Source: Agapetus fuscipes
Taxonomy: Eukaryota; Arthropoda; Insecta; Trichoptera; Glossosomatidae
NCBI GenBank assembly: GCA_951799405.1
Contig: OX637353.1
Coordinates: 8,556,001 to 8,620,000 of the forward strand
Length of the DNA: 64,000 nucleotides
Direction: 5' to 3'
Positions 11,031 through 22,900 of this stretch are shown here, piece after piece. Below the pieces are notes generated by a model that was given only the letters and a program-made list of their open reading frames with translations, made no database searches and had not been told where the DNA came from. Each line of letters starts with the position of its first letter. Within the stretch, counting starts at the first letter, position 1. Made by a program: the position numbers and the translations under genes.

Positions 11031-11240
11031 GTACTTACGTTTTTTTTTTAACAGCACCTTCGTTACCTACTGGAAAATATACTTGGGTAGGTACATACCA
11101 TAATGTCTTATTTTGTAAATTTTATTTATTTAGTTTGTACAAACTACAGCGTAGGTACCTACCATTATTTCATGTCAGTTTAGATTCGGAACGTACTCGT
11201 ATCCATACATCGATATTATCCATACAACTATTAGATAGGT

Positions 11241-11549
11241 ATTATAATAATAACAATATTAGGATGCTTTATTTGGTGAGCGCTGTATTTGTGTGTATCA
11301 CACCTCAAGAGCCCTCTGCGGGCTAGGTCGTCGCTGTAGAAAGCGCCAATTCTCAAGCAAGACCCAGTTGTTGTAAGGTTGGATGGACCTTTCAGTGACC
11401 GGTCTTTGGTAAAGATTTATGATTTGTTTCAACCCAGCGAAGAGCACATTTGGAAATATAAATGGTATATATTTGTGCTCCGCCGGGATTCGAATCCACA
11501 ACCTTCCATTTACGAGTCCGAAGTGTTGCCACTGGACTACGGACCGGTC
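11241..11549 (-). mobile_element. SINE-A copy, full length
   Basis: On the minus strand: tRNA-like head with box A-like TCCGTAGTCCAGTGGCAA and box B-like GGTTGTGGATTCGAATCCC, a body containing AAAGACCGGTCACTGAAAGG, then the LINE-type tail (GAGGGCTCTTGAGGTGTGA..GCGCTCACC) ending in (ATT/ATA)n. Pol III-transcribed families of this form are copied by LINE enzymes. Confidence 0.85.
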
Positions 11550-11557
11550 CAAGAAAT

Positions 11558-11674
11558 GCCAACAACACGCGGTGTACCTAGCGGTCATTCATCCAAGTAG
11601 CATCCGCGCCCAATGTTGCTTAACTTCGGTGATCTGATGAGAACCGGTGCTTTCAACATGGTACCGTCGTTGAC
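11558..11674 (-). rRNA. 5S rRNA-like sequence (probable pseudogene or SINE-linked head)
   Basis: 117 nt on the minus strand resembling whole 5S rRNA: internal control region GGTTCTCATCAGATCACCGA, then AGTTAAGC, GGGCGCGG, ACTTGGATGAATGACC, and the 3' end CACCGCGTGTTGTTGGC. The 5' end (GTCAACGACGGTACCA) has diverged from the usual GCCAACGACCATACCA. It stops 8 nt before the SINE-A head on the same strand. Substitutions in the 5' stem argue against a working gene; linkage to the SINE is discussed in the findings. Confidence 0.82.
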
Positions 11675-11689
11675 TCCATTATAAATACG

Positions 11690-12290
11690 TTGTAAGTATT
11701 TTTTAGGAGTCGAAATAAAGTTAAAAAAAAATTCAGTGAAAAAATGTCATAGGTCTATGGAACTCTTCAGCACCCTCAGCACTCCTCAGCAACCAATTTT
11801 TTTTTTTTTTTTAGCATTTTACCTGCCAACCCCGCCGAGTAACGTCACAATTTTTTTCTACAGTTATTATTGCTGAAGTGGAATGAAAAGTTTGTTTGTT
11901 GGATAGCGGAAAACCATGTTTATTTAAACATTCAACAATCATCACAGGTCAAACATTTAAACTCACAAGAGTGTCAATAATTCATACATAAGACTTATTC
12001 AATATTTATTGAAAAAACACTGTGTTATACCAGGCATAAATCTTATTCCCAATTTATAAGTAACACTGACAGTGTATACCTACCTAGTAGACAAAACTTA
12101 AAAATGTGGATAAATTTTGTCAAATGGAAGGGTTACCTTATTTAATTAAACAATGGTTTATTATCACATAAATTTAAAGAGCGAAACAATCATTATTATT
12201 TTTCAAAAATAAAATAATATTTTACAAAATAATGGTGAGTTACATAGATCCACATGATGACGGATAAGTTAGCTGATATTGATATAAACA
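11690..12290. other. Unannotated AT-rich stretch
   Basis: No ORF or recognised repeat apart from a poly-T run (11800-11812) followed by TTTTACCTGCCAACCCC..GTAACGTCACA, a short motif with relatives near 5895, 36060, 46500, 47160 and 60880. Confidence 0.4.
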
Positions 12291-12291
12291 C

Positions 12292-12590
12292 TACTAATCT
12301 ACGTACACATACAGTGTAACTTCTTGCCGCGTTATCCCCGGAGGAGTCGGTCGCATGTGGCGAGTGGAACCTATTTATTTTTACAGGTAAGAGGGCCGGG
12401 CCTGGCTCCTGGAGGGAAGGGGGGAGCTGGTACTCATTTCTTGTAAAGGCTGAGTAAACCATGAAGGCATTTTATTTTGGGGTTTGAAATAAACACCAAA
12501 ATAAAAAATCATTTTTGACACCATCGGTGGGAGTCGAACCCGAGCTCTTTGCATGGAATGCAAGCACTCTACCAACTCAGCTATCTATAC
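12292..12590 (-). mobile_element. SINE-B copy, full length
   Basis: Minus strand: tRNA-like head (ATAGCTGAGTTGGTAGAGTG, box B GGGTTCGACTCCC), body ending in GCGAGTGGAACC..ACATGCGACC, and 3' end ACACTGTATGTGTACGTAG. Confidence 0.85.
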
Positions 12591-12867
12591 TTTGATAATT
12601 AAATTTAATTAATACCTAAAGACATCTCATATTTGATCAAAAACCTAAAATTTACATTCTTATAAAAAATACAATTTTTGATTACGTCGAATGATTCAAA
12701 TAAAGTACCTAAGCTACTTATGGTGTTATTCGCACAAAACAAATCCATGGCTCAGCCGCCGCCTAACGGAAATTTTCCATACAAAAAACAATGATTCATG
12801 GATCAGCTACAGATAAAACGTGTTGTGAATAACTCTGTTAGATGCTTACCTTATAAACTACTAGTGA

Positions 12868-13298
12868 TCTAAATCTAAATCTAATTCTAAGCTGCAAAGA
12901 TATGTATCATTTGAGATTCATATTAAATGCATTCCCATAAGCAGACATGCATAATTTCGCGCTTACACATGCCGCATGTGGACCTACAATATAAAAAAAC
13001 CCAATCTCAAATGAACATAAGCCCTGCAACTCTTGCCGACCTTCCCTGAAACAGGGGTGACATTGGCAAAGTGAACCATTTTTTACAGTATGGGTGGTCA
13101 GTCGCATACCAACCTATCACTCAAGGAATACAAGCAATTAATACATTCAAATATATATAAAACAAATAAACTCTAAACAATTAAACAGTAAAAAAATTTT
13201 TTTTTAATAATAATGATAATTTAAAAGCCTCAGCTTTAACCGCCAGCATTACAGATCAACCGCCATTTCTTTCGATCCTTGCATACTTCTTTCATTGA
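12868..13298 (-). mobile_element. RTE-like LINE copy truncated in the last ~70 nt of the ORF
   Basis: Minus strand: last codons of the ORF (VCKDRKKWRLICNAGG-like), UTR, full tail (12895-13130) and TTAGA-like end. Shows directly that the tail repeat is the LINE 3' end. Confidence 0.85.
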
Positions 13299-13397
13299 TG
13301 ATGATAATTTAAGGATATACTATATCTATCACTAGTGTATACAAATTGTATCAGTGTTATTCAGAGTCTGTCGTAGACTAAGCTCTCACTTGTATAA

Positions 13398-13575
13398 TCA
13401 CTTTTCCCAATGTCACCCCTGTTTCAGGGTAAGGCAGCAAGAGTTTCAGAGCTTATGTTCATTTGAAGCTTGCATTTTATTTTGTACTCAAACATGCAGT
13501 ATGTGTGGCACAAACTTGCACATCTTTACTCGAATCTGAAATACTTATTAGAGTATCATTGCATCTTAGATTATA
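13398..13575 (+). repeat. RTE-like LINE tail, partial and divergent
   Basis: Keeps TTTTCCCAATGTCACCCCTG and the CAGAGCTTATGTTCATTTGAAG block; the 5' third is missing. Confidence 0.7.
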
Positions 13576-13610
13576 GTAATAGCGCTTAACTTTATTAAGA
13601 GATGAATACA

Positions 13611-13877
13611 TCGATACCTTAAAGATAAAACTGAATAAGTGACATATTAAGCTAACATGGGTTTCTCAGATATTTGCATCTTTTTCTTATTTTCTACGAG
13701 AGAAAACACTAATAAAGTGTGAAAATCCTGTAGTTTAGAACATTTTCATGAACACTGCCTTATGATTAGTTCACTCACTATGAGAAGTTACACCCAATAA
13801 AATGTTTAATTTGCGATTTCTCAAATGAGCGAATCAGCACTTATTCAATTTTAACTATGTAAAGGTAGGTGGCGTTG
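13611..13877 (+). mobile_element. MITE-C copy 1
   Basis: Terminal inverted repeats: CCTTAAAGATAAAACTGAAT at the left and its complement (ATTCAATTTTAACTATGTAAAGG) at the right; interior includes CTACGAGAGAAAACACTA and GAAGTTACACCCAATAAAAT. Copies recur at 15251-15575, 47620-47800 and 59205-59312. It lies just past the FAR polyadenylation signal. Confidence 0.8.
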
Positions 13878-13939
13878 TATAAACTTACAGTGAGTATCAT
13901 ATTTTCTCCTTAGATCAATCACGGAGCGAGAAAGTTTAG

Positions 13940-13945
13940 TTTATT
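13940..13945 (-). terminator. Candidate polyadenylation signal of the FAR gene
   Basis: AATAAA on the minus strand, 39 nt after the TAA stop. A MITE begins at about 13877, so the transcript probably ends between the two. Confidence 0.55.
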
Positions 13946-13983
13946 TTCGACAATGAATATTATTTATAGAAATATAATTAAAT

Positions 13984-16900
13984 TTAAATTAAACGTGCTC
14001 GCAGCACAGAAAACATTTGTTGTAAGGTGTAAATCATGAAATACAGTAGAGATCCGTAGACGACCATCTTAAGGAAAGTGTGCATCCAGTAATATCTGAA
14101 AATGAAAATACGCATATTTATTTATTTATAGTGATACAGCATCAGACAGTAACAACGGCCCTGCCTGTCACCCTCATCGAACTCCCAAAACTTAACCTAA
14201 CGCGCTGATGGGCCGGTGTTCGGCGACGCACCGGCCTATTCTGATTTAGTTGTAAGATTTGACAAATGGAAACTGAATAAAATCTGGTATTTTTTCTGGT
14301 ACGATGGTCGGTAAATGGTCCACATTTAATTGACCGGAATTGTCTGTCTGTTATGAAATAAAAAGTATCAACGAACTAAACCTGTCCGTAGTCTAGTGGT
14401 TAACACTTCTGACTCGTAAAGGGAAGGTTGTGGGTTCGAATCCCGGTGAAGTACAAAAAAATATACCATTTATATTTTCAAATTCGTATTCCTTTATCAA
14501 AGACCGGTCACTAAAGGTTCATCCAGCCTTACAGAAACTGGGTCTTGCTTGAGAATTGGCACACAGCGACGATCAAGCTCGCAGAAGGCTCATGAGGTGT
14601 GATTCACACAAACATGTTTCACTTTGCCAATGTCACCCCTGTTTCAGGGAAGGTCGGATAGAGTTGCAGGGTGTATGTTTATTTGAGATTAGGGTTTTTA
14701 TGTTGTAGGTTCACATGCGGCATGTGCAAGTGCGAACTTATATTGTCTGTTTGTGAAAATACATATAATGTGAATCCACAATGTTACATATCATATGGGG
14801 CTGACACACGGCTCGGGTGCGAGTGCATAAGTAGGAGGATGTATGCGTAACTCATTATGGCTTACACTCACACGGCATAGGGCGCAGAAGGCTTTTCTTA
14901 GTAGGTGAGCGTTGTGCGTCTGCACACAAGCAAAAATGGCTGCCCACGCACACTCACGCTACTAATGCATTAATGCCGGTAGTGTGAACAAGGCATAAGT
15001 GTGAACGAAGCATGACATCAATGAAATTACTTCTTTGACTAATAGGTTGGTATGAGGCTGACTCCCATGCTGTAACAACTTCACTTTTGTCAATGCCATC
15101 CCGGTTACTGTGGAGGGCAACAGGAGTTGCAAGATTTATTGTTTATGTGAGATTTGTTTTTTAAGTTCGCATGCAGCATGTGTAAGCGCGAACTTTCATG
15201 TGTCTGCCTGTGGGCGCACCTTGAATGTGAGCCTTAAATGTAAATATATATTGATACCTTAAAGGTAAAACCACAGATCGTAGAATAATATTTTATTCTT
15301 TGATCTGTGGGTAAAACTGAATAGGTATAAGTGACATATTAAAAACAAGGGTTTCTTAGATGAATGCACCTTTTTATCCTTTTTTCTACAAGAGAAAACA
15401 CTACAAAAGTGTGAAAATCATGTATGTAAAGAGTTTGCCATGAGGAATAGTTTATAATGAGTTCACTAACTATGAGAAGTTACACCCAATAAAATGTTAT
15501 ATCCATGATTTCTCAAATCAGTGAATCAGCACTTATTCAGTTTAACCTTTAAGGTGGCGATATTTACAACTTAGATGACAGATTATTCAGAACCTTTTCA
15601 GTTTAGTTTTTCCCAGCTTCATCGTCTCTTCAGATATTTCTTCTCTGAGTATGTATTTCTTTATTCCTATGACACCTTGCACCATGCAAGCCTTCTCGTC
15701 CATAAGACTAATGTCAAAGCTGAACTTTCGCTTGTCGTCTTCCATCAGGAAAGATGGCAGCCCATCGAAGTTCTTGGTGGATATGGCCCAGCCATTTGAC
15801 AAAAAGTATGACAGTGCGTCGTTGGCGATGAAGATTTTTCTGTATAGTGTCAGTAATCTGAAAAATAAATTAAGCATTTGTGAGGCTTTTGAAAAAAATC
15901 CAATAAACCTTTACAAAACGACTTCCATTTAGACTTCCATAGTCCGGTCGATAGTTAGTTTGTAAAGTGCTTGCATTCCATTCCGAGAGCTTGGATTCAA
16001 ATCTCACCGAGGGTGTCGGAAATGATTTCCCGTTTCAGTGTTTATTTCAAAAACCCAAAATAAAGTACCGGTGAGGTTTACTCAGTTTTCACAAGAAATG
16101 AGTACCAGCCTTCTCGGGAGCTGGAAAACCCCCGTTTTAACTGAAGTGGTTGGCGTAAGACCGCCCCCTTACCTGTAAAAATAAATAGGTTCCACTCGCT
16201 ATATGCGAAACCCTTCGGGATAACGCGGCAAAAAGTTACACTATACGTGTATCTTAGTTGCGTTATTTCTTTAACGTAGACCCCTATCTACTTCTCATTG
16301 GTTCCCATCTGATTTTTATATCCCAATTTTATCTCCCTCCCATATCTACCTATTTGTACCTTTCAAAACATACTTCTATATAGGTAGGTACATTTCATAG
16401 ATTCCGATCTACATATCTCTCCTATTTAGTTTTTTGGGTTTGTGGACTGAAATGAATATTTTATCACCAAAATCTTAAAGCATTTATTTTACATATTTTT
16501 TGTTAGTCAATTATTTTTGTGACATCCATTGAATGTATACAATTTAAGTACCTAAGTGACTCAATTTCATGTTTGAATAGAGCGTTATGTAGATTTGTAG
16601 GTAGCTGCCTACAGTCTAGGTGTCATGGCCACTTACCGGAATTTGATGCCTTTAGCACGCAGTACGATGTCTAGAATCAAAGCGGGCACAATGTGCGTGA
16701 GCCAAACCAATATCAGGTATATGACACGGTTGTCGGTCGTTGTGAAGCTGGGATACCAGAGTATTCTTTTTGGCATGAAAACGTCCAGAACGGTCGCTGC
16801 CATGTCAAACGCCTGGAATGGAGAGATTTTCTTCTTTTCACCGCTTGCTGCGTTGATGGCAAAACTGAAAACAAGATGGTGTTCATGAAAAATATGGCCG

Positions 16901-19900
16901 AAAAATAATCTCAACTTCAAGTTAATTGATTGGCAATGTATTTGTTGATTTGCCAAATGCAATTCTTTCGCTTTCTTTCCCAATGCGGAAAGAAGTTGCA
17001 CCATAAGTGTAGATTGGTTTTATTTGATTTTTACTTTTTTGAGATATCAAAAGTAATGCAAAAAAAGATACACGGAGAGAACAAATACTGGATAGAGTGC
17101 TTAACGTTTCGGACTCAGGTTCAATTCCCAGAGTAAAAAAAAAGATTCAAAATATGCGCTTGAAAATTGAATCTAGATAAAGATCAAAACCTGGCCACCA
17201 AAGATCTATCCAGCTTTTCAGCAACTGCTCTTTGCTTGAGTACCTATTGAGGATTTCGCAAAGGGCTGTTGAGGTGTGATTCACACAAAAGTATCGGTCG
17301 TCAAATAAATAATCCGAATATTTGTTTGTGTTAACAAAGGAAAGCATAAATTAAAGTACGCAGGTGCGTGCTAATGTTTTTTTTTTCCTGGCCATGTTGG
17401 ATTCTCAGAAAACTCATTTTACTTGTTAATTATTATTTTTGTTTTCTCCACTCGCCCTATGCGAACTATCCAAAGTAATTTTTGAAGAATTATAAAATTT
17501 TATTTTCGTGTCATTATTTCCAAATATACATCAATAAAAAAAATAAACTGACAAGATGGAAGAATTTGATTAGCGTGTTTGAAATTAAACAGCCCTAGTA
17601 AGAATCCCATCAGGACCTTTCAGATAGCTTTGACCCTGAGGTAATAGATGCCTTCGGGTAATTATTAGTTAGGAATTCAAGAAGTTTGTACTGTTGATGA
17701 ATCATTTATTCTTCTTTTTGTTTATATCAATGATCTGTTGTTGAACGGGAATCGTCATCTTGGGAAGCAGAGTTCCAGCTATCTCTCCATCTCTTTAGCG
17801 GTCTTCCTTACAGGCGATGTCCTACAGGTATACTGTGAACAGTCATACAGGGGACTATCCAAATGTTCATCCTACCCACGTGGTCCATCCAGTCCAAAGC
17901 CTCTTTTTGCCGCATCTCACAATGTCTTCTGTTTGAGAGGTCTCTCTTATTTCAGTGTTTCTGAGAGTCCTCCCTGCTACAGTCCTTATCACAGTCACCT
18001 CACTTGTTTGAAAATGGTTCTTGGTCCTAACTGTGAGTTTGCGCTTACACATGCTGAATGGTTACTTATAAACCAAACCACACATGAACATAAAGATTAC
18101 GTCTTTGTTGCCGCCTTTCCCTGAAACAGGGTGGCATTGTCAAAAGTGAACTAAGTTCGCATAGCATGGGTGGTCAGCCTCATATCAACCCATAAGTCAA
18201 GGAACAGGATCATTTTTCCATAATTGTAAAACCTGTTCCTGGCGTTAATGTGACTCGAATTTCTGTCTATAAAAAAGGTCGATATTGTGGATCATCATTG
18301 CTCACCATTCCTTGTCTTCGATGATTCCCCGGTACCAGCTGGTGGCGATCAGACCGTTGATGGCCAGGTCGCAGGGCATGTAGTCGTTGACCACGGTTCC
18401 CTTGGCGTACAGAACGTGAAGCACGCCTGTTACCACTCCGAGCGCTATGCCCATCGGTCCGTTCATGCTGTCGATCCATCCTGGAGTCGGCTCGAGCACA
18501 GCAAACGTCACTGAAAATAATAATACCCATACAGAGATATACCCTGTTTACATTCAGCTCCTAGCGCAAGAGGAAAAAGGAAAGTGAGAAGTGCATGTGT
18601 GTGAATGGGCATACTCGCGATAGCAAAAGTGGCTCCTCGCGTGTGAACTTCCATGTCTTGTCCGTATTTTTGGTAACGTCAAAAGAGCACTCAAGAGCAT
18701 CATTGGCTAGTCCGTCTCCCTACTTCCTCTTCCGCTTCACCTCGCCGCTCACTTGCTCCGCCCATATTTGCGGCAGCGCGAGGTGAAGTAGAAGTGGCAG
18801 AGTGTAAATGGAGCAATAGAGACACATTTGAAAAATACAGTTAAGTTGTGATGTTGTACAACCCAGTTGCTAGTGCAAAGGAGAACTAATAAACATTTTC
18901 TAATTGGTTCCTAAGAACCCTTTTTATATAGAAGTGTGCTCGCCTGGACAAAAAGAAAATGCATCCTTGTTAAGATTCCGAGCCCATTTTCCGGTCAATA
19001 GCTAGCGTTTAGAGAGTAAGGGTTTTATTCCCAATAAGGGTGTCAAATCAATCAAAAATCATAGAACCGCATGGTTTAGTCAGCTTCACAAAGATGAGAT
19101 GCTGCTCCCTTGGGAGCAAGGAAACCAGCACTTTTAGTAAGAGGTTTACGTAAGGATAAAGAAAATAAACAAATTCTACACGCCATAATTATGTGATAGG
19201 TACTTTCGGAGTCAACGAGGCAAGAAGTTGAAAAATTTGAAAGGGAAGCCCATAAGCAATCAAATAACTATAGTTCCCATTTGTAAAAATAATCCTCGGT
19301 GGATATCGTGACAAGAAAGGAAAGAACGAGCACTTTTCAAGGTTTGCCCATTAACTTTTTTAATTAATTAAAAATTAATAAACATTGTTATCCATTATGA
19401 AAGTAAAATAAAATGTGATTACCAATTGAAGGTCGGTAGATTATAGTCGGTATTTCCTTACGGTGTTCATAGACCACACTCTCAGCTAGATATTTGGAAT
19501 ATGTGTAGGTGTTGGGGTGGGATTTTAAAATTCTGAAATGAAAAAAAAAACATCACTATCTTTTCAATGCAGTGCCTTGTTGTGCCACCTATTTGTTTTT
19601 GTTGATCCTTTTGAGTTGTAAATAAGCCGCTTTGAATTCTGGGAGTATGAAGATCTTTGGTGTCAATATACGAGTATGCCAAGGAATATAACTTAAATAT
19701 ACAACAAAACTTCTTAAAATAAAAACTCTTTAACACAGGTTTTGAAAATAAAAAAAAGGCATCAGATATCACGAGCGGTAAACGACAGCTTGTACCAACA
19801 TGTAAATATGTATGGCCAAAATGATGGTGTCTTGTAAGCTGAATAAACAAGTTCGTAGTCTGTTTTTGTTGTTGTACAATAATCTGCTTAATATTTCTAG

Positions 19901-22900
19901 CCCTTACGTATAGGTTTTCCTTTTTTCGTAGTTTGGTTACATGTGGTATTTAGTGCCTTTTTTCATCAACCAATCAATGGTATTTCAACAACATGAAATA
20001 ATTATAAAAATGGATATTTTCTGTACGTAGATTATTTCAGGTTTAATTACTCACTTTGCTTGTACTATATTGAGTAGATTTTCACTGAGGCTCTCAGCTG
20101 TTTTAATCATAAACCTCCAGTCGTTGTCTTCTTGTGAGATGGTTTCAGAAATGACCAAATTTGCAGTGTTACTGTAGCACGTAGATACATAGACCATTGA
20201 CTGAAAACATATGAGAGTTTTTAAAAATAAATTTAGCGTTAGTACAATGCACCAGTCTTTCATCATCCATTTTTTCTGTGTCGATATCATACAATCACAG
20301 TTTTTTAAAACGCAGTAATTTCAAAGCTTCTCGCAGTGTGCATTTTAAACCACTAATTTTTGACCGAATCTTACAAATTTGTGATTCCTCGGATTTTTTC
20401 TGATTTCCATATTTTTCTAAGGTCAACTAACTTATTCCTTGACTTATAGGTTGGTATGAGGCTGACCACCCATACTGTAAAAAATGGTTCACTTTGCCAA
20501 TGTCACCCCTGTTTCAGGGAAGGTCGGCAAAAGTTGTGGGGCTTATGTTCATTTGAGGTTTGGATTTTATTTGTAAGTACACATTCAGCATTTGTAAGCG
20601 CGAACTACACTTGTTGGTTTGTGGGCATACATCTGAGAGCTTTAAATGAATATATCCTTGCAACTTAGATTATAGATAGATTATAGATTATATTAACTGA
20701 AATTTAGACTAGCAAACCTTCTTAACTCCTAAATAAGTATAAAAAATCGCGTAAATAACCCACCATCCCATAAACAACAAAAAAATGAATGGGACGTAAT
20801 ATGACATCAGCACACATACAAAGTGATTACGGTATTCATCCTAAATGAATAAATAGATAGATCGATAAATTGCGGTTAATCAATCATGTAAACATATTAT
20901 ATCTTTTTTCACAATAATCTATGGTGAATTAGCTCAGTTGTAAAGATATCTTAGCATCTAAGATCACAAGCAGACACGTGTAAATTTGTGCTAACACATG
21001 TTGCACAGTCATTTTCCATACAAAAACGCCTGGTTTTTGGCTCAACAAATCTTATGAATAGGACCGCTTATGTAAAATGATAAACCTTGAGATTCTTCAT
21101 CTTCTTGGCCAGGTTGATGACGTCTCTGGTGCCTCTGACATTGAGCAGGATTGCTTTTTTGAGAGGATCATTGAATCTGACTGAAGAAGCGACATGGAAG
21201 ACCACGGAGACAGTGTCTTGCAGCAGTGCCCTGTCTTGCTCGCTGATGCCAAGATCCACATCAATAATGTCACCTTTAATGGGAAGCAGCTTCTTTAGGA
21301 TCTTGGGATCCCTTGCCTTAATTCTATCAAATACCTGGAAGAAAACAAAACCTTCAGGTATCCATGGAGTTTCATTAAATGTAATAAAGTCATCCGCACA
21401 TATTTTGACGCAGACTATCTTATACAGAACGTTGATTAAGCCTGTCCTCACCTCTGAGGATATTGACCAAGCATGACCAAAGCTCTCTCAACATCTTTGC
21501 CGTATTTACGGCCCAATAAACGATGCAAACATTTGGCGAAGAAGATACAACTCTGAAATGTAGTACCTGTAGGTACCGAGACGTTGATGTGGTCCGGTCA
21601 ATAAAAGTCAGCAGACTGCATTGGCTAGGTCCAGGGCCGGATTAATCACTCTGGGGCCCTAGTTCGAGGAAAATCTCGGGGCCCCCTATATGCCCCCCCC
21701 CGTCCCCCTATTTTTTCACAACGCCAAAGATGCATTTCTTTTCCGAAAAAATAATATATTGAAATGTGTTTGATAGCTTTTTGGGGGCCCTTCGGACACG
21801 TATGCCTCATAAGACTTGAGCCCCAAAGATATTTTTGTTGTCATACATTTAAACTAATTTCTATTAAATCTGTAATCGGAGGTCCCTTGGTCGCAAATGC
21901 CCGGAAAAACCTGGGCACTGAAAAAAGGTGTATAAGTTTTTTGGCCCTTTGGGGGCCGCCTGGGCGTGGGGGCCTGGTTCGGTCGCACCGCTTGAACCAC
22001 CCTTAATCCGGGCCTACTTATGCCCATCAAACAAGCACTGGGGGGATGATATGCCTTCGAGACCTGAACACCGACCAAGCTGACCTCTCTGAACATCTTT
22101 GAAAGGAAAATTCTCTGCCGTATTAACGGCCCAATAAAGGATGCGAACATATGGCGAAGAAGATATAACTCTGAAATATAGGACCTGTAGGTACCAAGGC
22201 GTTGATGTCGTCCGGTCCATAGTCAGCAGATTGTCTTGGCTGGGTTACATTTAGAAAATGGACCATCGGAGCCTGGAAAAGATGGTTGTGATGACGCACC
22301 CAAAGAAGCGCAGATCAGTGGGAAGACCCAGATGAAGGGGCTGAAGTAAGTGTTGCTGAGTAAGCCTTGCCGGTGCTTTATTTTGGGTTTGAAATAAACC
22401 CCGAAACGAAAATATTTTTAACACCCTTGGTGGAATCGGTCACATGCGAACCCTTCGCGGCAAAAAGTTAACTATACGTGTAGCTTAGTTGCGTTATGGA
22501 GTCGGCACTATGTTTCATTTTTTTGGCTGGGTGAAATCACAGGTTGAGGTGAGAGGCGAGTCGAGATTCTGCCGGGTGATGTCATATTTTTTTCATTCTC
22601 ATTTATGCCAACTCCATTGGCTTCATAACTCATGTTGATGATATTGAAACAACTTACTGGTAACTTGAGCATCTCCTCTAATCGTTTCTCCACAGAGTTT
22701 CCCTTCTTGACCCTCAGAAGCAGGTAGAGGTTCCCGATGTCTTCACACTCCCACAGCAGCTTTTCCACGAGCACCTTTCCCATGAACCCCAGTGCCCCTG
22801 TGATGAAGACATCCTTCCCCCTGAAGAATTCCGCCACACTTATAACATTGCTGGGATTCGGGGCGGTTAGAGCCCACGGTGAAATCTCTTGCAATTGTTC

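Noticed and set aside
11558..11674. Functional 5S rRNA gene
   Set aside because: The 5' strand of the terminal stem is diverged, no T-run terminator follows its 3' end before the SINE, and there is no tandem 5S array.
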